A stretch of 64,000 nt of DNA from Stakelama portus. GTDB lineage: Bacteria; Pseudomonadota; Alphaproteobacteria; Sphingomonadales; Sphingomonadaceae. Numbering within the stretch: position 1 is the first letter of the stretch; the number at the start of each line of letters is the position of its first letter. The notes beneath the pieces are model-generated. The model searched no databases, was not told the origin of the DNA, and saw only the letters and a list, made by a program, of their open reading frames with translations. A program made the position numbers and the translations under genes. This document shows positions 30,072 through 39,740 of the stretch, piece by piece. The DNA lies in assembly GCF_003171655.1 (NCBI RefSeq), contig NZ_QFZL01000008.1:1-64000 (forward strand). Direction: 5' to 3'.

Positions 30072-31322
30072 TCAGCGGAAAGGTTCGTCCAGGCTGACCG
30101 GCGGTTCGCTGAACCATGCGGGGCCGGTTTCGGTGATGTGGATGCAGTCCTCGAGCCGCACGCCGAATTTGCCGGGTAGATAGATGCCCGGTTCGTCGGA
30201 GAAGCACATGCCCGGCTTGAGCAACGTCGCCTCACCACGCACGAAATTGACCGGTTCGTGGCCTTCCATGCCGATGCCGTGCCCCGTGCGATGCGACAGG
30301 CCGGGCAGCGCATAATCGGGGCCATAGCCGAGGCTGTCATAATAGCGGCGCACCGCATCATCGACCGCGCCCGCAGGCGTGCCGACCTGCGCCGCCTCGA
30401 ACGCGATCTGCTGGCCGCGATGGACTTCGTTCCACACCTTGCGCTGTTCGGGCGTCGCTTCGCCATGAACGAAGGTGCGCGAGACATCGGATTCATAATC
30501 ATGCACCGAACAGCCGCAATCCATCAGCACGACTTCGCCCGGGCGAACCATCTGTGGCTGGCCCGATCCATGCGGATAGGCCGACGCCTCGCCCAGCAGG
30601 ATCAGGTTGAATTCGACATTGCCCCCCATCGCGCGTGTCGCCGCCGTCATCAGCGCGCCGATGTCGCGCGGAGTCATGCCCGATTCGATCTGCGGCCAGG
30701 TCCAGCGATAGGCGGCGATGGTGATGTCGGTCGCGATCTGCATCAGCGCGAGTTCGGCGGGCGTTTTGATCATGCGGCAGCCGCGAATGATCGGATCGCC
30801 GGGAACCAGCCGGGCATCGGGTAGCGCCCTGCCCAGCCCCGCGACCGCGAAATAGCGCACCGATTCCTCGATACCGACCGGCTTGTCGGCAAGCCCGCGA
30901 TCCTTGAGAAATCCCGCGACAATTTCGGTCGGGTCCTCATGTTCCTGCCACACGCGCACTTCGCACGGGACCCCGAGCGATTCGCGCACCGAAGGCTCTT
31001 CGAAGAAGGGCGTGACGATGCACGGCTCACCCTCCTGCGGAATCACCAGCGCGGTCAGCCGCTCGCTGCGCCACCAGCGTACGCCGCTGAAATAGATCAT
31101 CGACGCGCCGGGCTCGATCACCACCGCGCCGATGCCCTGTTCCTGCATCAGTTGCTGGGCACGCGCGATCCGCCCTGCCCGCTCCTCCGGCCCGATTTCG
31201 ACTGCATTGGCGGCAAGGTTCGGCAAGTCGCTCGCCTGCTGCGCCAGCGCGCGGGCGAAGGGCGTCGCAAGCAGCGGCACCATCGCCGCGCCGGCAATCA
31301 GCCTGCGGCGATCGACGATCAT
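30072..31322 (-). CDS. M24-family Xaa-Pro aminopeptidase, probable Tat substrate
   Basis: A 416-aa metallopeptidase with the pita-bread fold. An N-terminal creatinase-like domain precedes the catalytic domain. Dinuclear metal ligands are seen in order: VLMDCGCSVHDYESDVSRTF (two Asp), HRTGHGIGMEGHE (His), SDEPGIYLPG (Glu) and GVRLEDCIHITETG (Glu). The N-terminus DRRRLIAGAAMVPLLATPFA has a twin-arginine pattern, suggesting folded export to the periplasm. ATG 31322 overlaps the stop of the upstream symporter gene (ATGA), so the two are translationally coupled. Confidence 0.92.
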   Translation of the reverse strand: MIVDRRRLIAGAAMVPLLATPFARALAQQASDLPNLAANAVEIGPEERAGRIARAQQLMQEQGIGAVVIEPGASMIYFSGVRWWRSERLTALVIPQEGEPCIVTPFFEEPSVRESLGVPCEVRVWQEHEDPTEIVAGFLKDRGLADKPVGIEESVRYFAVAGLGRALPDARLVPGDPIIRGCRMIKTPAELALMQIATDITIAAYRWTWPQIESGMTPRDIGALMTAATRAMGGNVEFNLILLGEASAYPHGSGQPQMVRPGEVVLMDCGCSVHDYESDVSRTFVHGEATPEQRKVWNEVHRGQQIAFEAAQVGTPAGAVDDAVRRYYDSLGYGPDYALPGLSHRTGHGIGMEGHEPVNFVRGEATLLKPGMCFSDEPGIYLPGKFGVRLEDCIHITETGPAWFSEPPVSLDEPFR

Positions 31323-32638
31323 GCCGGCGCTCCCTCCGGCGCGTCCTTCTCTCCGGTCGACACGACCGTGGCGAGCACCAGATCGCCGACGACGTTGAGC
31401 GTGGTACGGCACATATCGAGGAACCGATCGACGCCCAGAACCAGGCCGATCCCTTCGGGCGGGACGCCGACCATGCCGAGAATCAGCGCCACGACCGGCA
31501 GTGATCCCGCAGGCACGCCCGCCGTTCCGATGCCGCCAAGGATGCAGATCAGCATCACCGTGACTTGCTGGGTGAAGCTGAGATCGACGCCGAAAAACTG
31601 CGCGAGAAACAGAACCGTGACGCCTTCGAACATCGCGGTGCCGTTCTGATTCGCAGTCGCGCCCACCGTCAGCACGAACCGGGCAACCTTACGCGGAAGC
31701 TTGAGCTCAAGATCGGCGACGCGCAGCGCCGTCGGCAATGTCGCGTTCGACGATGCAGTCGAAAAGGCCATCACCGTCGCTTCCTGAGTCTGACGGAAGA
31801 AATCGAGCGGGTTCTTCTTCGCGATCAGGATCAGCAGCAGCGGGAAGACGAGGAACATCTGCGCCCCAAGCGCGAGCAGCACCACGCCGACATAGGCCGA
31901 CAGCCGCACCATCAATTCCCAGCCGAACAGCGCGGCGAGGTTGAACATGAAACAAAAGACCGCGAGCGGCGCCATTTTGATGACGATGCCGATCAGTTTC
32001 ATCGCGACGACGAAGATGCCTTCGATGCCGTCCTTCAGCACCTGAACTTCGCGCCGGTCACCCGCCAGCAGGATGCCGATGCCGAAAAACAGCGCAAAGA
32101 ACATCACCGCCAGAATATCGTTCGCAGTCATCGCCGAAACGACGTTCGACGGGACAATCGAAAGCACGGCATCGATACCGGTAGGCGTCGAACCGGTGCG
32201 TTCGAGGATGGCGCTGGCATTGCTGCCGGCGTCGTCGAGCATCGACTGGACCATGGCGGGATCGGTGCCGGCACCCGGCTGAAGCAGATTGACGATGCCA
32301 ATGCTGATCAGCACCGCGATGCTCGACACGACGATCGTCAGCATCAGCGTGCGCAGGCCGACACGGCGGAGCGACTTGATCTCGCCCATTTCGGCGATGC
32401 CGACGACCAGCGCCGAAAACAGCAGCGGAATGACGAGCATGAAGAGCAGGCGGAGGAAAAGCTGGCCGATCGGACCGGTGACATAGGTCGTCACCGTTTC
32501 CACCCAGGACGCGCCACCGGCGAAGAAATGCACCAGGAGGCCAAGCCCCAGGCCGAGCGCGAACCCGCCCAGCATCCACCATTGCAGCTTGCTTTCGCCG
32601 CGCGCTTCCGTTGTTGCGCTGCCCTCGGCCGCTTCCAT
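31319..32638 (-). CDS. Dicarboxylate/amino acid:cation symporter (DAACS)
   Basis: A 439-aa inner-membrane symporter of the GltP/DctA family. Typical segments are LLFMLVIPLLFSALVVGIAE, the serine-rich hairpin AFSTASSNATLPTALRVA, the cation motif GATANQNGTAMFEG (NxxGT-like) and a final VDRFLDMCRTTLNVVGDL. The substrate is glutamate, aspartate or a C4-dicarboxylate, possibly linked to peptides cut by the coupled M24 peptidase. Start 32638 has AGGGGG 5 nt upstream; an in-frame codon at 32662 is less likely. Confidence 0.93.
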   Translation of the reverse strand: MEAAEGSATTEARGESKLQWWMLGGFALGLGLGLLVHFFAGGASWVETVTTYVTGPIGQLFLRLLFMLVIPLLFSALVVGIAEMGEIKSLRRVGLRTLMLTIVVSSIAVLISIGIVNLLQPGAGTDPAMVQSMLDDAGSNASAILERTGSTPTGIDAVLSIVPSNVVSAMTANDILAVMFFALFFGIGILLAGDRREVQVLKDGIEGIFVVAMKLIGIVIKMAPLAVFCFMFNLAALFGWELMVRLSAYVGVVLLALGAQMFLVFPLLLILIAKKNPLDFFRQTQEATVMAFSTASSNATLPTALRVADLELKLPRKVARFVLTVGATANQNGTAMFEGVTVLFLAQFFGVDLSFTQQVTVMLICILGGIGTAGVPAGSLPVVALILGMVGVPPEGIGLVLGVDRFLDMCRTTLNVVGDLVLATVVSTGEKDAPEGAPA

Positions 32639-32665
32639 CAATACCCCCTTGCTGATTTCCAAGCG

Positions 32666-33310
32666 TCACGCATAGGCATAAGGGCCGCCCTTGGCGAGAG
32701 CCCTCTGATAGGCGGGGCGGCCATGAATCGTTTCCAGCCATTTGCCGATATGCGGACGGTCGTTCCGGGCATCGGCCCGCGCCGCGGCGGCTTCCAGCGG
32801 AAAGCTCATCATGATGTCAGCGGCGGTGAAGCTGTCGCCGGCGAACCAGGGACGCGACGCGAGTTCGGTTTCGACCCAGTCGAGATGCGTGTCGATCATC
32901 GGCTGGATGCGCTTCTGCGCGGCCTTGCCGAACAAGGGCACGCGCGTCAGCACCAGCTTCACCAGCAACGGCGGCATCAGCGACCCTTCGGCATAATGCA
33001 TGAAGTGGCGATAGCGCAGCGTGTTTTCGCGGTGCGCCGGCGCACCAAGCCTGCCATCGGCCTTTTCGACCAGATATTCGACGATGGCGCCGGTTTCCGC
33101 CACAACACGCGGGCCTGCCTGCGACGCACTGCTCGAATCGGTAATGACCGGCGATTTGCCCAACGGGTGCACGCGCCTAAGCTCGGGCGGCGCAAGCATG
33201 GTCTGCTTGTTGCGCGCATAGCGCTGGACCTCATAGGGCATGCCCAGTTCCTCGAGCAGCCAGAGGATCCGCTGCGAGCGCGAATTTTCGAGATGGTGAA
33301 CCGTGATCAT
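32666..33310 (-). CDS. Glutathione S-transferase
   Basis: A 214-aa two-domain GST. The thioredoxin-like N-terminal domain has HLENSRSQRILWLLEELGMP with the usual Ser/Cys position, then the cis-Pro segment PLGKSPVITD and the glutathione-binding GAIVEYLVE. The helical C-terminal domain includes WFAGDSFTAADIMMSFPLEA with the capping Asp. Cytosolic, substrate unknown. It is first in a same-strand run GST - symporter - M24 peptidase with a 27-nt gap to the symporter. Confidence 0.92.
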   Translation of the reverse strand: MITVHHLENSRSQRILWLLEELGMPYEVQRYARNKQTMLAPPELRRVHPLGKSPVITDSSSASQAGPRVVAETGAIVEYLVEKADGRLGAPAHRENTLRYRHFMHYAEGSLMPPLLVKLVLTRVPLFGKAAQKRIQPMIDTHLDWVETELASRPWFAGDSFTAADIMMSFPLEAAAARADARNDRPHIGKWLETIHGRPAYQRALAKGGPYAYA

Positions 33311-33452
33311 CGTGCCAGAGCTCCGTCGGCGAAATCGTTGGAGCGCGGTCTACCCTGTCGGCGCGGATATTTCCCGCAATTTCAGCACGAAGATTGCGCG
33401 GACGATCCGGAAATTAGCGCACACGAAGCGTTTCGTAGCGGAAGCCGGGTAA

Positions 33453-33494
33453 CAGGAAAGACCCGGCGCAAGGGAGCGACGCCGGGTCTTCCTG
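33453..33494 (-). terminator. Long hairpin downstream of recA
   Basis: CAGGAAAGACCCGGCG (33453-33468) pairs with CGCCGGGTCTTCCTG (33480-33494), a 15-bp stem with one bulged A and an 11-nt loop, 74-115 nt after the recA stop. The following bases lack a strong U-tract, so termination is probable but not certain. Confidence 0.6.
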
Positions 33495-33567
33495 TGGGAA
33501 CATGTCCCGTGACCGCCTTCGCCCCATGCGCGCGAACGAAACGGTCGATACCTTATTGTAGAAGGAC

Positions 33568-34644
<1,077 letters not shown>

Positions 34645-34722
34645 TGGATTCGTCCCTGTCGCTAAAGGAATGCCGAAACGCGTTCAACGTCTGTCGCATC
34701 GTGTACGACATTTGTTCTCAAA

Positions 34723-34737
34723 GAACAAGAGCGGAAC
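34723..34737 (-). promoter_or_regulatory. LexA SOS box upstream of recA
   Basis: On the minus strand GTTC-CGCTCTT-GTTC matches the alphaproteobacterial LexA consensus GTTC-N7-GTTC exactly. It overlaps a second palindrome TTGTTCT-CAA-AGAACAA (34712-34728). It lies in the 138-bp gap shared with the divergent gene at 34783, about 46 bp from that start, so either promoter could be affected. Confidence 0.88.
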
Positions 34738-34782
34738 GAAATCTTCATTGCGACATGCGAAAAGCAGGCTATTTCCAGTCGC

Positions 34783-35217
34783 ATGAGCGTCGAGCGCGAA
34801 ATCCGCGAGTTGATCGCCGAACAGAGCGGCATGCCGCTGATCCGCATTCATCGCGACTCCCGCATCGCGGAGGATCTGGGCATTTCGGGTGATGATGCAG
34901 TGACATTGTTTTCGCGAATTTCGGGGCGGTATCGTGTCGATCTGACCGCTTTGTGGAAACGGTGGGACCGGCATTTCCTGATCAATGCGCTTTCCATCCG
35001 CACGATCGTGGCGATGGCTGTCGTGCTGCTGATCGCAACATTGATCGCAAAATGGGTCGGCGGGGTGATGTATCTACCTGCCAGCGGCATTTTCCTTCTC
35101 GCCCTGTTGCTCGCCGCGCTGATATGGCTGCCGTTGCGCAGGACGCTTCCGCTGCGAAAGCCGGTGCCGATCCGGGTTCGCGATATCGTTCAGGCGGTGG
35201 AACGCGGAAACTGGTGA
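34783..35217 (+). CDS. Carrier-protein-like domain with two membrane helices (DUF1493-like)
   Basis: A 144-aa protein. The first 65 residues resemble an acyl-carrier-like fold of the DUF1493 type (REIRELIAEQSGMPLIRIHR, then DSRIAEDLGISGDDAVTLFS), where DLGISGDDA occupies the position of the carrier serine loop DSLD. No Ser directly follows the first Asp, so phosphopantetheine loading is doubtful. Two hydrophobic helices follow (IRTIVAMAVVLLIATLIA and YLPASGIFLLALLLAALIWL), then a short basic tail. Function unknown. It shares the recA divergent region. Confidence 0.75.
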   Translation: MSVEREIRELIAEQSGMPLIRIHRDSRIAEDLGISGDDAVTLFSRISGRYRVDLTALWKRWDRHFLINALSIRTIVAMAVVLLIATLIAKWVGGVMYLPASGIFLLALLLAALIWLPLRRTLPLRKPVPIRVRDIVQAVERGNW

Positions 35218-35263
35218 TGGTACGCGGCTTGCCAGAGCGGTCGCCGCGCGCGATGCTCCGGCG

Positions 35264-36277
35264 ATGACCAATCTCACCAGTTTCGTTCAGGGCCTGCCCA
35301 AGGCCGAGCTCCACTTGCATATCGAAGGCAGCCTCGAACCCGAATTGATGTTCGCGCTTGCCGAGCGCAACAAGGTGTCGATTCCGTTCGCCAGTGTCGA
35401 AGATGTGCGCGCGGCCTATGATTTTTCGAACCTGCAGGATTTTCTCGACATCTATTATGCTGGCGCGAATGTGCTGCGTACCGAAGCGGATTTTTGCGAT
35501 CTGGCGACTGCCTATTTCGATCGCGCGGCGGCGGACGGCGTGCGCCATTCCGAAATCTTCTTCGATCCCCAGACGCATACCGATCGCGGCATCCCGTTTC
35601 AGGTCGTCGCCGACGGCCTTCTCGCGGGCATGGCCGAAGCCGAAGCGAAACACGGGCTCACTTCCAAACTGATTCTCTGCTTCCTCCGCCATCTGGACGA
35701 GGACGCTGCGTTCGAAACGCTGAAAGCCGCCGAACCCTGGCTCGATCGGATCGAAGGCGTCGGGCTCGATTCGTCCGAAGTCGGCCATCCGCCGAGCAAA
35801 TTCGCGCGAGTATTCGAAGCCGCTCGCGGCATGGGGCTGAAAGCAGTCGCGCATGCGGGCGAGGAAGGTCCGCCCGAATATGTGTGGGAAGCGCTCGATC
35901 TGCTCCATATCGACCGGCTGGACCATGGCAATCGCGCGCTTGAGGACGCGAAACTGACCGAGCGGCTCGCGCAGAGCGGGATGACGCTGACGGTGTGCCC
36001 GCTTTCCAATCTGAAGCTGTGCGTGATCCCCGACATGGCCGCGCATCCGATCGACCGGATGCTGAAAGCGGGGCTGCGCGCCACGATCAATTCCGACGAT
36101 CCGGCCTATTTCGGCGGCTATGTCGTCGATAATTATGTCGCGGCGGCACAGGCACGCGGGCTCGATCGCGACGATCTGGTAACGCTCGCCCGCAACAGCT
36201 TTCTCGGCTCGTTCCTGCCGCCGGCGGAAATTGCCGGGCATGTCGCGCGGCTCGATGCCTGGGCGGCGGCAAATTGA
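35264..36277 (+). CDS. add: Adenosine/adenine deaminase family protein
   Basis: A 337-aa zinc amidohydrolase. Zinc ligands and catalytic residues are in LPKAELHLHIEGSLEPELMF (HxH), HAGEEGPPEYVWEA (His and Glu), LDHGNRALED (His) and INSDDPAYFGGY (Asp-Asp). The final NSDDPAYFGGY and the short length resemble the bacterial adenine deaminase (type 2) subgroup at least as much as true adenosine deaminase; AMP nucleosidase in this window and the coupled phosphoribosyltransferase favour adenine as substrate (inference). Its TGA overlaps the next gene's ATG. Confidence 0.92.
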   Translation: MTNLTSFVQGLPKAELHLHIEGSLEPELMFALAERNKVSIPFASVEDVRAAYDFSNLQDFLDIYYAGANVLRTEADFCDLATAYFDRAAADGVRHSEIFFDPQTHTDRGIPFQVVADGLLAGMAEAEAKHGLTSKLILCFLRHLDEDAAFETLKAAEPWLDRIEGVGLDSSEVGHPPSKFARVFEAARGMGLKAVAHAGEEGPPEYVWEALDLLHIDRLDHGNRALEDAKLTERLAQSGMTLTVCPLSNLKLCVIPDMAAHPIDRMLKAGLRATINSDDPAYFGGYVVDNYVAAAQARGLDRDDLVTLARNSFLGSFLPPAEIAGHVARLDAWAAAN

Positions 36278-36795
36278 TGCCGGTATTCACACCAATCCCG
36301 CACGAGCAATTCGTCGATCATGTGCACAGGCTTGCAAAGGCCATCGCCGCCGACAGCGCGTGGGAACCGAGTTTCCTGATCGGCATCGGTCGTGGCGGCC
36401 TGGCACCGGCGGTGTATCTCAGCCACGCGACCGGTCGGCCGATGCTGTCGGTCGACCATAGTTCGAAAGTGCCCGATTTCGCCGACGCGCCACTCGAACG
36501 CCTGGCGGCACGCACCACATCGGGCGAACGGCTGTTGTTCGTCGACGATATCAACGATACCGGCAGCACGATCGCGAAGTTGCGCGCGGCGCTTGCTGCG
36601 GCGGGCGCGGTTGCGGGCAATGTCCGGTTCGCGACGCTGATCGACAACAGCGGATCGAGCCAGCGCGTCGAATATCGCGCGCGCACGATCGACCGCGCAG
36701 TGACGAAGGACTGGTTCGTCTTTCCCTGGGAAGCGGTCGCCTCGCAAAAATCGCTGGAACAAGACGCCGCAGAAGTGCCGCAGCGGACGGCCTGA
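36277..36795 (+). CDS. Purine phosphoribosyltransferase
   Basis: A 172-aa type I phosphoribosyltransferase. The PRPP-binding loop is LLFVDDINDTGSTI and the N-terminal strand is FLIGIGRGGLAPAVYLS, as in hypoxanthine/xanthine/guanine transferases. The C-terminal DWFVFPWE is typical of XGPRT-like enzymes. It would turn hypoxanthine, the product of the coupled adenine deaminase, or guanine/xanthine into the nucleotide. ATG 36277 shares a base with the preceding TGA (TGATG), so translation is coupled. Confidence 0.9.
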   Translation: MPVFTPIPHEQFVDHVHRLAKAIAADSAWEPSFLIGIGRGGLAPAVYLSHATGRPMLSVDHSSKVPDFADAPLERLAARTTSGERLLFVDDINDTGSTIAKLRAALAAAGAVAGNVRFATLIDNSGSSQRVEYRARTIDRAVTKDWFVFPWEAVASQKSLEQDAAEVPQRTA

Positions 36796-36805
36796 ACCGG
36801 CCGAC

Positions 36806-37168
36806 TTAGTCGAGCGATTCAAGCGCGGCCTCGACCGCTTCGAGCGTGAACGGCTTTTGCAGCACCGGGCGCCCCTTGTGCGCATCGGCGATACTGTCGT
36901 CCGACCCGCCGGTGGCCAGCACGAAGGGAATGCCGCTTTCGGCCAGCTTGTCCGCGACCGGCCAGCTGGTTTCGCCCGCGCGCAGATTGACGTCGAGGAT
37001 CACGGCATCGACGCCGCCATCCTCCAGGCGCGACAATGCCGTTTCGCAACTGTCGGCGGTGCCCGCGACCTGGCGATCGAGCACTTCGAGAAAATCCTCG
37101 AGCATCATCGCGATCAAGGGTTCGTCCTCGACGATCAAAACACTGGAGATACTGACCATAGACTTCAT
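36806..37168 (-). CDS. Single-domain response regulator downstream of cckA
   Basis: A 120-aa stand-alone receiver. The acidic pocket is VEDEPLIAM, the phosphorylated Asp is in AVILDVNLRAGE, the switch Thr is in FVLATGGSDD and the Lys in VLQKPFT. No output domain. The ATGG block after Phe-Val-Leu is close to the FATGUY motif of single-domain regulators such as Sphingomonas SdrG and Caulobacter MrrA, which relay phosphate in the general stress response; assignment to that group is inference. It lies 30 nt after cckA on the same strand. ATG 37159 is an alternative start. Confidence 0.9.
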   Translation of the reverse strand: MKSMVSISSVLIVEDEPLIAMMLEDFLEVLDRQVAGTADSCETALSRLEDGGVDAVILDVNLRAGETSWPVADKLAESGIPFVLATGGSDDSIADAHKGRPVLQKPFTLEAVEAALESLD

Positions 37169-37198
37169 GGAATGCAGAAATTTCCTGCGCAGGCCAAG

Positions 37199-39589
37199 CT
37201 ATTTCGCCGAAAGCGCTTCGCGAACCGCCTCGGCGAGTTGCTGCACCGAAAATGGCTTGGGCAGAAAAGCGACATTGTCGAGGTCGATCGACTTGCGAAG
37301 CTGTTCCTCGGCATAGCCCGACATGAACAGAATCGGGATATCGGGATAGCGTTCGCGAACCTGCCGCGCCATGGTCGGACCGTCCATCGAAGGCATCACC
37401 ACGTCCGAAACCAGCAGATCCGGGCGATCGCAGTCCTGAAGCAATTCCAGCGCGGCCTCGCCATTTTCCGCCGTCATCACGGTATAGCCCTGCCGCGTCA
37501 GCGCGCGTTCGGCGACAGCGCGAACCATATCTTCGTCCTCGACCACCAGCACGGTGCCGCTGCCCCACAGGTCGGCCGGCTTTTCCTTGACCGGCGTGAC
37601 TGCCTTGGTCGCTTCCGCCGCGGCATGCACGGGCAGATAGATGGTGAAGGCCGTTCCCTTGCCCAACGCGCTTTCGGCGAAGATGAACCCGCCCGATTGC
37701 TTGATGATGCCGTAGACGGTCGAAAGGCCCAGTCCCGTCCCCTTCCCCACTTCCTTGGTCGTGAAAAAGGGTTCGAAGATCTTGGGCAGGATGTCGGGCG
37801 GGATGCCCGTGCCGGTGTCGGATATGCGCAGCGCGGTATAATCGCCGACGGGCAGCACATCCTCGTCCATCTGCCGCACTTCGGAAGACGGCACGGCCGC
37901 CGTCTCGATCGTCAGCGTCCCACCACCGGTGGGATTGGCGGCAAGCATGGCATCGCGCGCATTGACCGCCAGATTGACGACCACCTGCTCAAGCTGGCCG
38001 GGATCGGCGCGTACCGGGCCAAGATTGCGGCCATGTTTGACTTCGAGCTTCACCGTTTCGCCGAGCAGGCGCTTGAGCAGGTTCGACACCTCCGAAATCA
38101 CGTCGGGAAGCTGTAGCACCTGCGGCCGCAGCGTCTGCTGGCGCGAAAAGGCGAGCAATTGCCGCGTCAGGCTGGCCGCACGGTTCGAATTGGCGCGGAT
38201 CTGCTGGATATCGTCATAATCGCTGTCGCCGGGCGAATGGCGCATCAGCATCAGGTCGCAATGGCCGATAATCGCGGTCAGGATATTGTTGAAATCATGC
38301 GCGACGCCGCCGGCAAGCTGGCCCACTGCCTGCATCTTGGTCGCCTGCGCCACCTGGCGCTTGAGCTTCCCTTCCTCCCCCGAATCCTTGAGGCTGATCA
38401 GCACCGCAGCTTCGCCCAGCCCGCGCGCGCTCGCCAGCGAGATGGCGAGCGGCTCTTCGGGTGCGTCGGCCAGCCGGATCGCCATATCGGTCGAATGCGC
38501 CGCACCGCCCGAAAAACGGCGTACGGCATCGGCAAGCGCCGCCTTGTCCTCGCGCACCACCAGGTCGCCCGGATATAGCGGCGGAGCGGCGGGGTTCACG
38601 CGCGTCGCGCGGACGAACGCATCGTTCATATGGACGAAACGCCCGTCGCGATCGACCAGCGCCATGCCGAGCGGCAACAGCGAGATCAGCGAGCGGACAT
38701 GCGCCGTCGCGCTGCCGCCGATCGCCGGAGTGTTGACCGCGCTCGTCTCTTCGTCGAGCAGCGCGACCAGCATCGGAGAATCCTCCGCGTCGAGAAACGG
38801 AATCTGCAGGACGCGCAATGGCGTGCCGGTCAGGCCTTCGCGCTCGAACCGCACCTGGCCGCTACTGTCGGTAATCAGGAAGCGCGTGAAATCGCGTCCT
38901 TCGATCGCGGCATCGTCGCGACCCATCGCACGCAGCCGCAAAACCCGATTGGCCGACCGCACCCGCCCTTCGGGCGTCACCAGCGCCGCCATGATGCCCG
39001 CGCTGCCCAGCCGATCGCCGGTCTGGCTCGCGATCAGGGTCTGGACGGTCTGGGCAAGGTCGAGCCCCTGAACGCCCACGAAGCGCCATACGAGCATATC
39101 CTCGCCGACGCGCGCGACCTGCGCGGTTACCGGCGCGCCCGAAACGTCGATCGGATCGCTGCGCCCTTCGCCATCGCGCCATGCCGCGCGACCGGCGATA
39201 TGCAGCGATTGCCCGGCCTCGGTCGATACCGGCAGATTGGGAGGCGTCGGATAGCCTTCGAACAATGCCGCATAGCGCGCGTTCGCGCATACCAGCCGGC
39301 CCGCCCGATCGGTCACGGCCAGCGCATCGTCGCTCGCCGCCGCCAGGGCGTGCGCGACCGACCAGTCGATGGTCGGTTCTGCCGCATCCGTGCCGCCGAA
39401 CAGTTTTCGCGCGGCGAGCAGGCCACCCGCCACCAACAGCGTCGCGGCAACGAACCCGACCGCGAGCGCACGATCATTGAGCGTGATCAGAACCAGCCCC
39501 GCCGCCGCGAATCCCGCGAGCAGCGCGGCGAGCAGCGGCATCAGCGCGCGCGCATGTTCACGGGAGGGAGCTGCCGGTACCGAAGCCAT
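37199..39589 (-). CDS. cckA: CckA-type hybrid histidine kinase/phosphatase
   Basis: A 796-aa membrane kinase. Two N-terminal transmembrane segments ([40 protein letters not shown]) are followed by PAS-like domains (about 75-400), a HisKA domain with [14 protein letters not shown] (His about 427), a HATPase domain ([33 protein letters not shown]) and a C-terminal receiver ([32 protein letters not shown]). The [15 protein letters not shown] region and overall order match CckA, which through ChpT controls CtrA in alphaproteobacteria. ChpT and CtrA are not in the window. Start 39589 is preferred over 39610. Confidence 0.93.
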   Translation of the reverse strand: MASVPAAPSREHARALMPLLAALLAGFAAAGLVLITLNDRALAVGFVAATLLVAGGLLAARKLFGGTDAAEPTIDWSVAHALAAASDDALAVTDRAGRLVCANARYAALFEGYPTPPNLPVSTEAGQSLHIAGRAAWRDGEGRSDPIDVSGAPVTAQVARVGEDMLVWRFVGVQGLDLAQTVQTLIASQTGDRLGSAGIMAALVTPEGRVRSANRVLRLRAMGRDDAAIEGRDFTRFLITDSSGQVRFEREGLTGTPLRVLQIPFLDAEDSPMLVALLDEETSAVNTPAIGGSATAHVRSLISLLPLGMALVDRDGRFVHMNDAFVRATRVNPAAPPLYPGDLVVREDKAALADAVRRFSGGAAHSTDMAIRLADAPEEPLAISLASARGLGEAAVLISLKDSGEEGKLKRQVAQATKMQAVGQLAGGVAHDFNNILTAIIGHCDLMLMRHSPGDSDYDDIQQIRANSNRAASLTRQLLAFSRQQTLRPQVLQLPDVISEVSNLLKRLLGETVKLEVKHGRNLGPVRADPGQLEQVVVNLAVNARDAMLAANPTGGGTLTIETAAVPSSEVRQMDEDVLPVGDYTALRISDTGTGIPPDILPKIFEPFFTTKEVGKGTGLGLSTVYGIIKQSGGFIFAESALGKGTAFTIYLPVHAAAEATKAVTPVKEKPADLWGSGTVLVVEDEDMVRAVAERALTRQGYTVMTAENGEAALELLQDCDRPDLLVSDVVMPSMDGPTMARQVRERYPDIPILFMSGYAEEQLRKSIDLDNVAFLPKPFSVQQLAEAVREALSAK

Positions 39590-39682
39590 GGCCCGTCCTG
39601 TGCCGGACATGCTTCCCGGTCAAGCATCCGGGCGCCGAAACGCGCGATTTGGCAAATGAAATCTCACGCCCGGCCAAAAACG

Positions 39683-39714
39683 AAAACGGCCCGCCGAAAG
39701 GATCCGGCGGGCCG
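39683..39714 (-). terminator. Intrinsic terminator of the M13 peptidase gene
   Basis: CGGCCCGCCG (39687-39696) and CGGCGGGCCG (39705-39714) form a perfect 10-bp stem with an 8-nt loop. On the minus strand the hairpin is followed by TTTTCGTTTTT. It is 27 nt past the M13 peptidase stop. Confidence 0.92.
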
Positions 39715-39740
39715 CATTTTCGGTGTGAACCGCGTTCAGG

